This document shows positions 14,516 through 16,026 of a DNA stretch of 16,026 nucleotides, piece after piece (the first letter of the stretch is position 1; every line of letters begins with the position of its first letter). The translations under genes were made by a program, and so were the position numbers. Origin of the DNA: DATJWY01 sp035500775. Its GTDB lineage: Bacteria; Pseudomonadota; Alphaproteobacteria; Acetobacterales; Acetobacteraceae. The stretch lies in assembly GCA_035500775.1 (NCBI GenBank), contig DATJWY010000097.1, positions 1 through 16,026 on the forward strand, read 5' to 3'. The notes beneath the pieces are model-generated. The model had not been told where the DNA came from and did no database searches. It saw only the letters and a program-made list of their open reading frames with translations.

Positions 14516-15778
14516 ATGCACGATTACGGTCAGTTCCGGTACGACTCGAAGGCGGATCTCCTGGAGCGTTCGGCCCAGTACTGGAACCCCAACAAGACGC
14601 GGTTCTGGCAGAATTCGGGGACCGACCTCGTGATCGATAAACGCGAGGGCTACATCCTCACCGACCTGTCCGGCCACACGCTGATCGACATGCACCTTAA
14701 CGGCGGCACCTATAATTTCGGCCACCGCCATCCCGAGCTGGTGCAGGCGCTGAAGGACGGGCTCGATCATTTCGACATCGGCAACCATCATTTCCCCTCG
14801 CTCGCCCGCACGGCGCTGGCGGAGGCGCTGGCGGCGACCGCGCCCTGGCCGATCTGCCGCACCATCTATGGCTCGGGCGGCGGCGAGGCGATCGACATCG
14901 CGCTGAAATCCGCCCGCAACGCCACCGGGCGGCGCAAGATCGTCAGCATCATCAAGGGCTATCACGGCCATACCGGGCTTGCCGTCTGCACCGGCGACGC
15001 GCGCTTCTCGAATCTCTTCCTCGCCGGCCGGCCGGATGAATTCGTGCATGTGCCGTTCAACGACATCGAGGCGATGCGCGCGGCGCTCGCGGGCGGTGAT
15101 GTCGCCGCGGTGATCATGGAGACGATTCCGGCCACGTACGGTTTCCCGATGCCGGCGCCGGGCTATCTGCAGGCCGTGAAACAGGCGGCGGAGGAACACG
15201 GCACGCTCTACATCGCCGACGAGGTGCAGACCGGGCTGATGCGCACCGGCACGATGTGGGCGATCGAGGGCTACGGCGTGGTGCCGGACATCATCGTCTC
15301 CGCCAAGGGAATTGGCGGCGGCCTGTATCCGCTCGGCGTGGTGCTGGTGAACGAGCGCTCCGGCGCCTGGCTGGAGCAGGACGGATTCGGGCATATGTCC
15401 ACGGGCGGCGGCGGCGAGCTGGGCTGCCTGGTCGGGCTCAAGGTCGTGGAGATGTGCGGCCGGCCGGAGGTGCGCGAGAACGCCGCGCGGGTGACGCGGA
15501 TCTTCGCCGAGGGCTTCACCACGCTGCAAAAGGTGCATGGCGGATTCTTCAACGAGATCCGGCAGAACGGGCTGATCATCGGGCTCGGCTTCGATCATCC
15601 GGAGGGGGCGCGCTTCGTCTCCCGCGCGCTGTACGAGAACGGGGTGTGGGCGATCTTCTCCACGCTCGATCCGCGAATCCTGCAGTTCAAGCCGGGCGTG
15701 CTGATGACCGAGGCGCAGTGCGCGGACGTGCTGGAGCGGCTGGATACCGCGCTCGGGCAGGCGCGCGAGGCGGCCTGA
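14516..15778 (+). CDS. Class III pyridoxal-phosphate aminotransferase (or related PLP lyase)
   Basis: This 420-residue cytoplasmic fold-type I PLP enzyme has the class III features GSGGGEAIDIALKSAR (phosphate-binding region), GYHGHTG (aromatic stacking on PLP), IADEVQTGL with D235 contacting the pyridine nitrogen, and VSAKGIGGGLYPLG with K264 as the Schiff-base lysine. The start was put at MHDYGQFRYDSK because a GGGAGAG site lies just upstream. The frame is open to 14411 but the added 35 residues are Arg/Ser-rich and overlap the divergent gene. The substrate is not readable from sequence. A phospho-lyase role, as in the ethanolamine-phosphate and phosphohydroxylysine enzymes, is possible given the adjacent kinase. 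Confidence 0.9.
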   Translation: MHDYGQFRYDSKADLLERSAQYWNPNKTRFWQNSGTDLVIDKREGYILTDLSGHTLIDMHLNGGTYNFGHRHPELVQALKDGLDHFDIGNHHFPSLARTALAEALAATAPWPICRTIYGSGGGEAIDIALKSARNATGRRKIVSIIKGYHGHTGLAVCTGDARFSNLFLAGRPDEFVHVPFNDIEAMRAALAGGDVAAVIMETIPATYGFPMPAPGYLQAVKQAAEEHGTLYIADEVQTGLMRTGTMWAIEGYGVVPDIIVSAKGIGGGLYPLGVVLVNERSGAWLEQDGFGHMSTGGGGELGCLVGLKVVEMCGRPEVRENAARVTRIFAEGFTTLQKVHGGFFNEIRQNGLIIGLGFDHPEGARFVSRALYENGVWAIFSTLDPRILQFKPGVLMTEAQCADVLERLDTALGQAREAA

Positions 15779-15799
15779 GCCTGATCCGAACAAGCAAGA

Positions 15800-15914
15800 C
15801 GAGGGGCTCTGCCCCTCGACCCCGCTGGGGCCTTGAGGCCCCAGACCCCCAATCACTTAAGTAATGGATTCCAAAGGCTTGCCTTTGGTGGGGTCAGGGG
15901 CAGAGCCCCTGGCC
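15800..15914 (+). repeat. Composite hairpin repeat, copy 6 (most complete copy)
   Basis: All modules are present: A CGAGGGGC-TCT-GCCCCTCG (15800-15818), B CTGGGGCCTTGAGGCCCCAG (15825-15844), linker AATCACTTAAGTAATGGATT (15851-15870), C CCAAAGGCTTGCCTTTGG (15871-15888) and D CAGGGGC-AGA-GCCCCTG (15895-15911). It begins 21 bp after the aminotransferase stop and ends 30 bp before the next start codon, so it fills the whole gap. It is the best reference copy for the family. Confidence 0.93.
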
Positions 15915-15943
15915 TTCAACCCTTTCCCCGACGCACAAGGCCC

Positions 15944-16026
15944 ATGGATCATCCACCCAAGCCCCCCAAGGCCGAGCGCCAGGAGCGCATCCTGGCCGAA
16001 CTGCGCAGCACGCCGAGCCTGCGTGT
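15944..16026 (+). CDS. N-terminus of a probable DeoR-family transcriptional regulator (cut by window end)
   Basis: The first 27 codons are visible and the frame is open at the edge. A basic, Pro/Lys-rich leader (MDHPPKPPKAE) is followed by RQERILAELRSTPSLRV, which resembles the first helix of DeoR-type helix-turn-helix domains. These usually read ER..IL..L.....V..L at the extreme N-terminus. Such regulators commonly sense phosphorylated sugars. AAGG just upstream (15937-15940) is close to the ATG and makes a weak ribosome site. The family call is from a short stretch and could be another winged-helix group. Confidence 0.55.
   Translation, partial: MDHPPKPPKAERQERILAELRSTPSLR

Overview
The window is GC-rich DNA from what looks like an alphaproteobacterium, most likely of the Acetobacteraceae (Rhodospirillales). 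This rests on codon and base bias, on a NadQ-type NAD regulator (an alphaproteobacterial family), on a PQQ-dependent quinohaemoprotein alcohol dehydrogenase, and on dense GC-rich intergenic repeats. The taxonomic call is inference; no rRNA or tRNA is present.

Layout. On the minus strand from 4385 down to 96 lie nadA, nadB, nadC (de novo NAD synthesis from aspartate) and pgsA (phosphatidylglycerophosphate synthase). On the plus strand from 4786 to 10271 is a five-gene respiratory operon: a small subunit-IIa-like membrane protein, CuA subunit II, a B-type (ba3-like) oxidase subunit I, a membrane-anchored dihaem cytochrome c, and a PQQ/haem c alcohol dehydrogenase. Convergent to it is nadQ (minus, 10498-11466), a regulator with a Nudix-like domain and a winged helix. 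Divergent from nadQ are moaD and moaE (plus), the two subunits of molybdopterin synthase. Then come an SDR oxidoreductase (minus), an APH-fold small-molecule kinase (minus), a divergent class III PLP aminotransferase (plus), and the first 27 codons of a probable DeoR-family regulator (plus) cut by the window edge.

How the genes work together. The respiratory operon encodes every redox centre needed to carry electrons from an alcohol to oxygen: PQQ, haem c, two haems c, CuA, then the haem/CuB site. The dehydrogenase has an Asp two residues after the catalytic Asp (D344-Y-D346), the signature of lanthanide-using enzymes. A 21-bp imperfect palindrome lies over the putative nadA promoter and is a good candidate operator for the NadQ encoded 6 kb away.

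A composite, hairpin-rich repeat family occupies six gene boundaries: 1-90, 3259-3377, 10318-10474, 12295-12436, 13281-13370 and 15800-15914. It is built from up to four stem-loop modules around an AT-rich linker. One locus is a head-to-head pair with perfect 30-bp arms, and another sits inside the nadA-nadB operon. These repeats are the most striking non-coding structure in the window.
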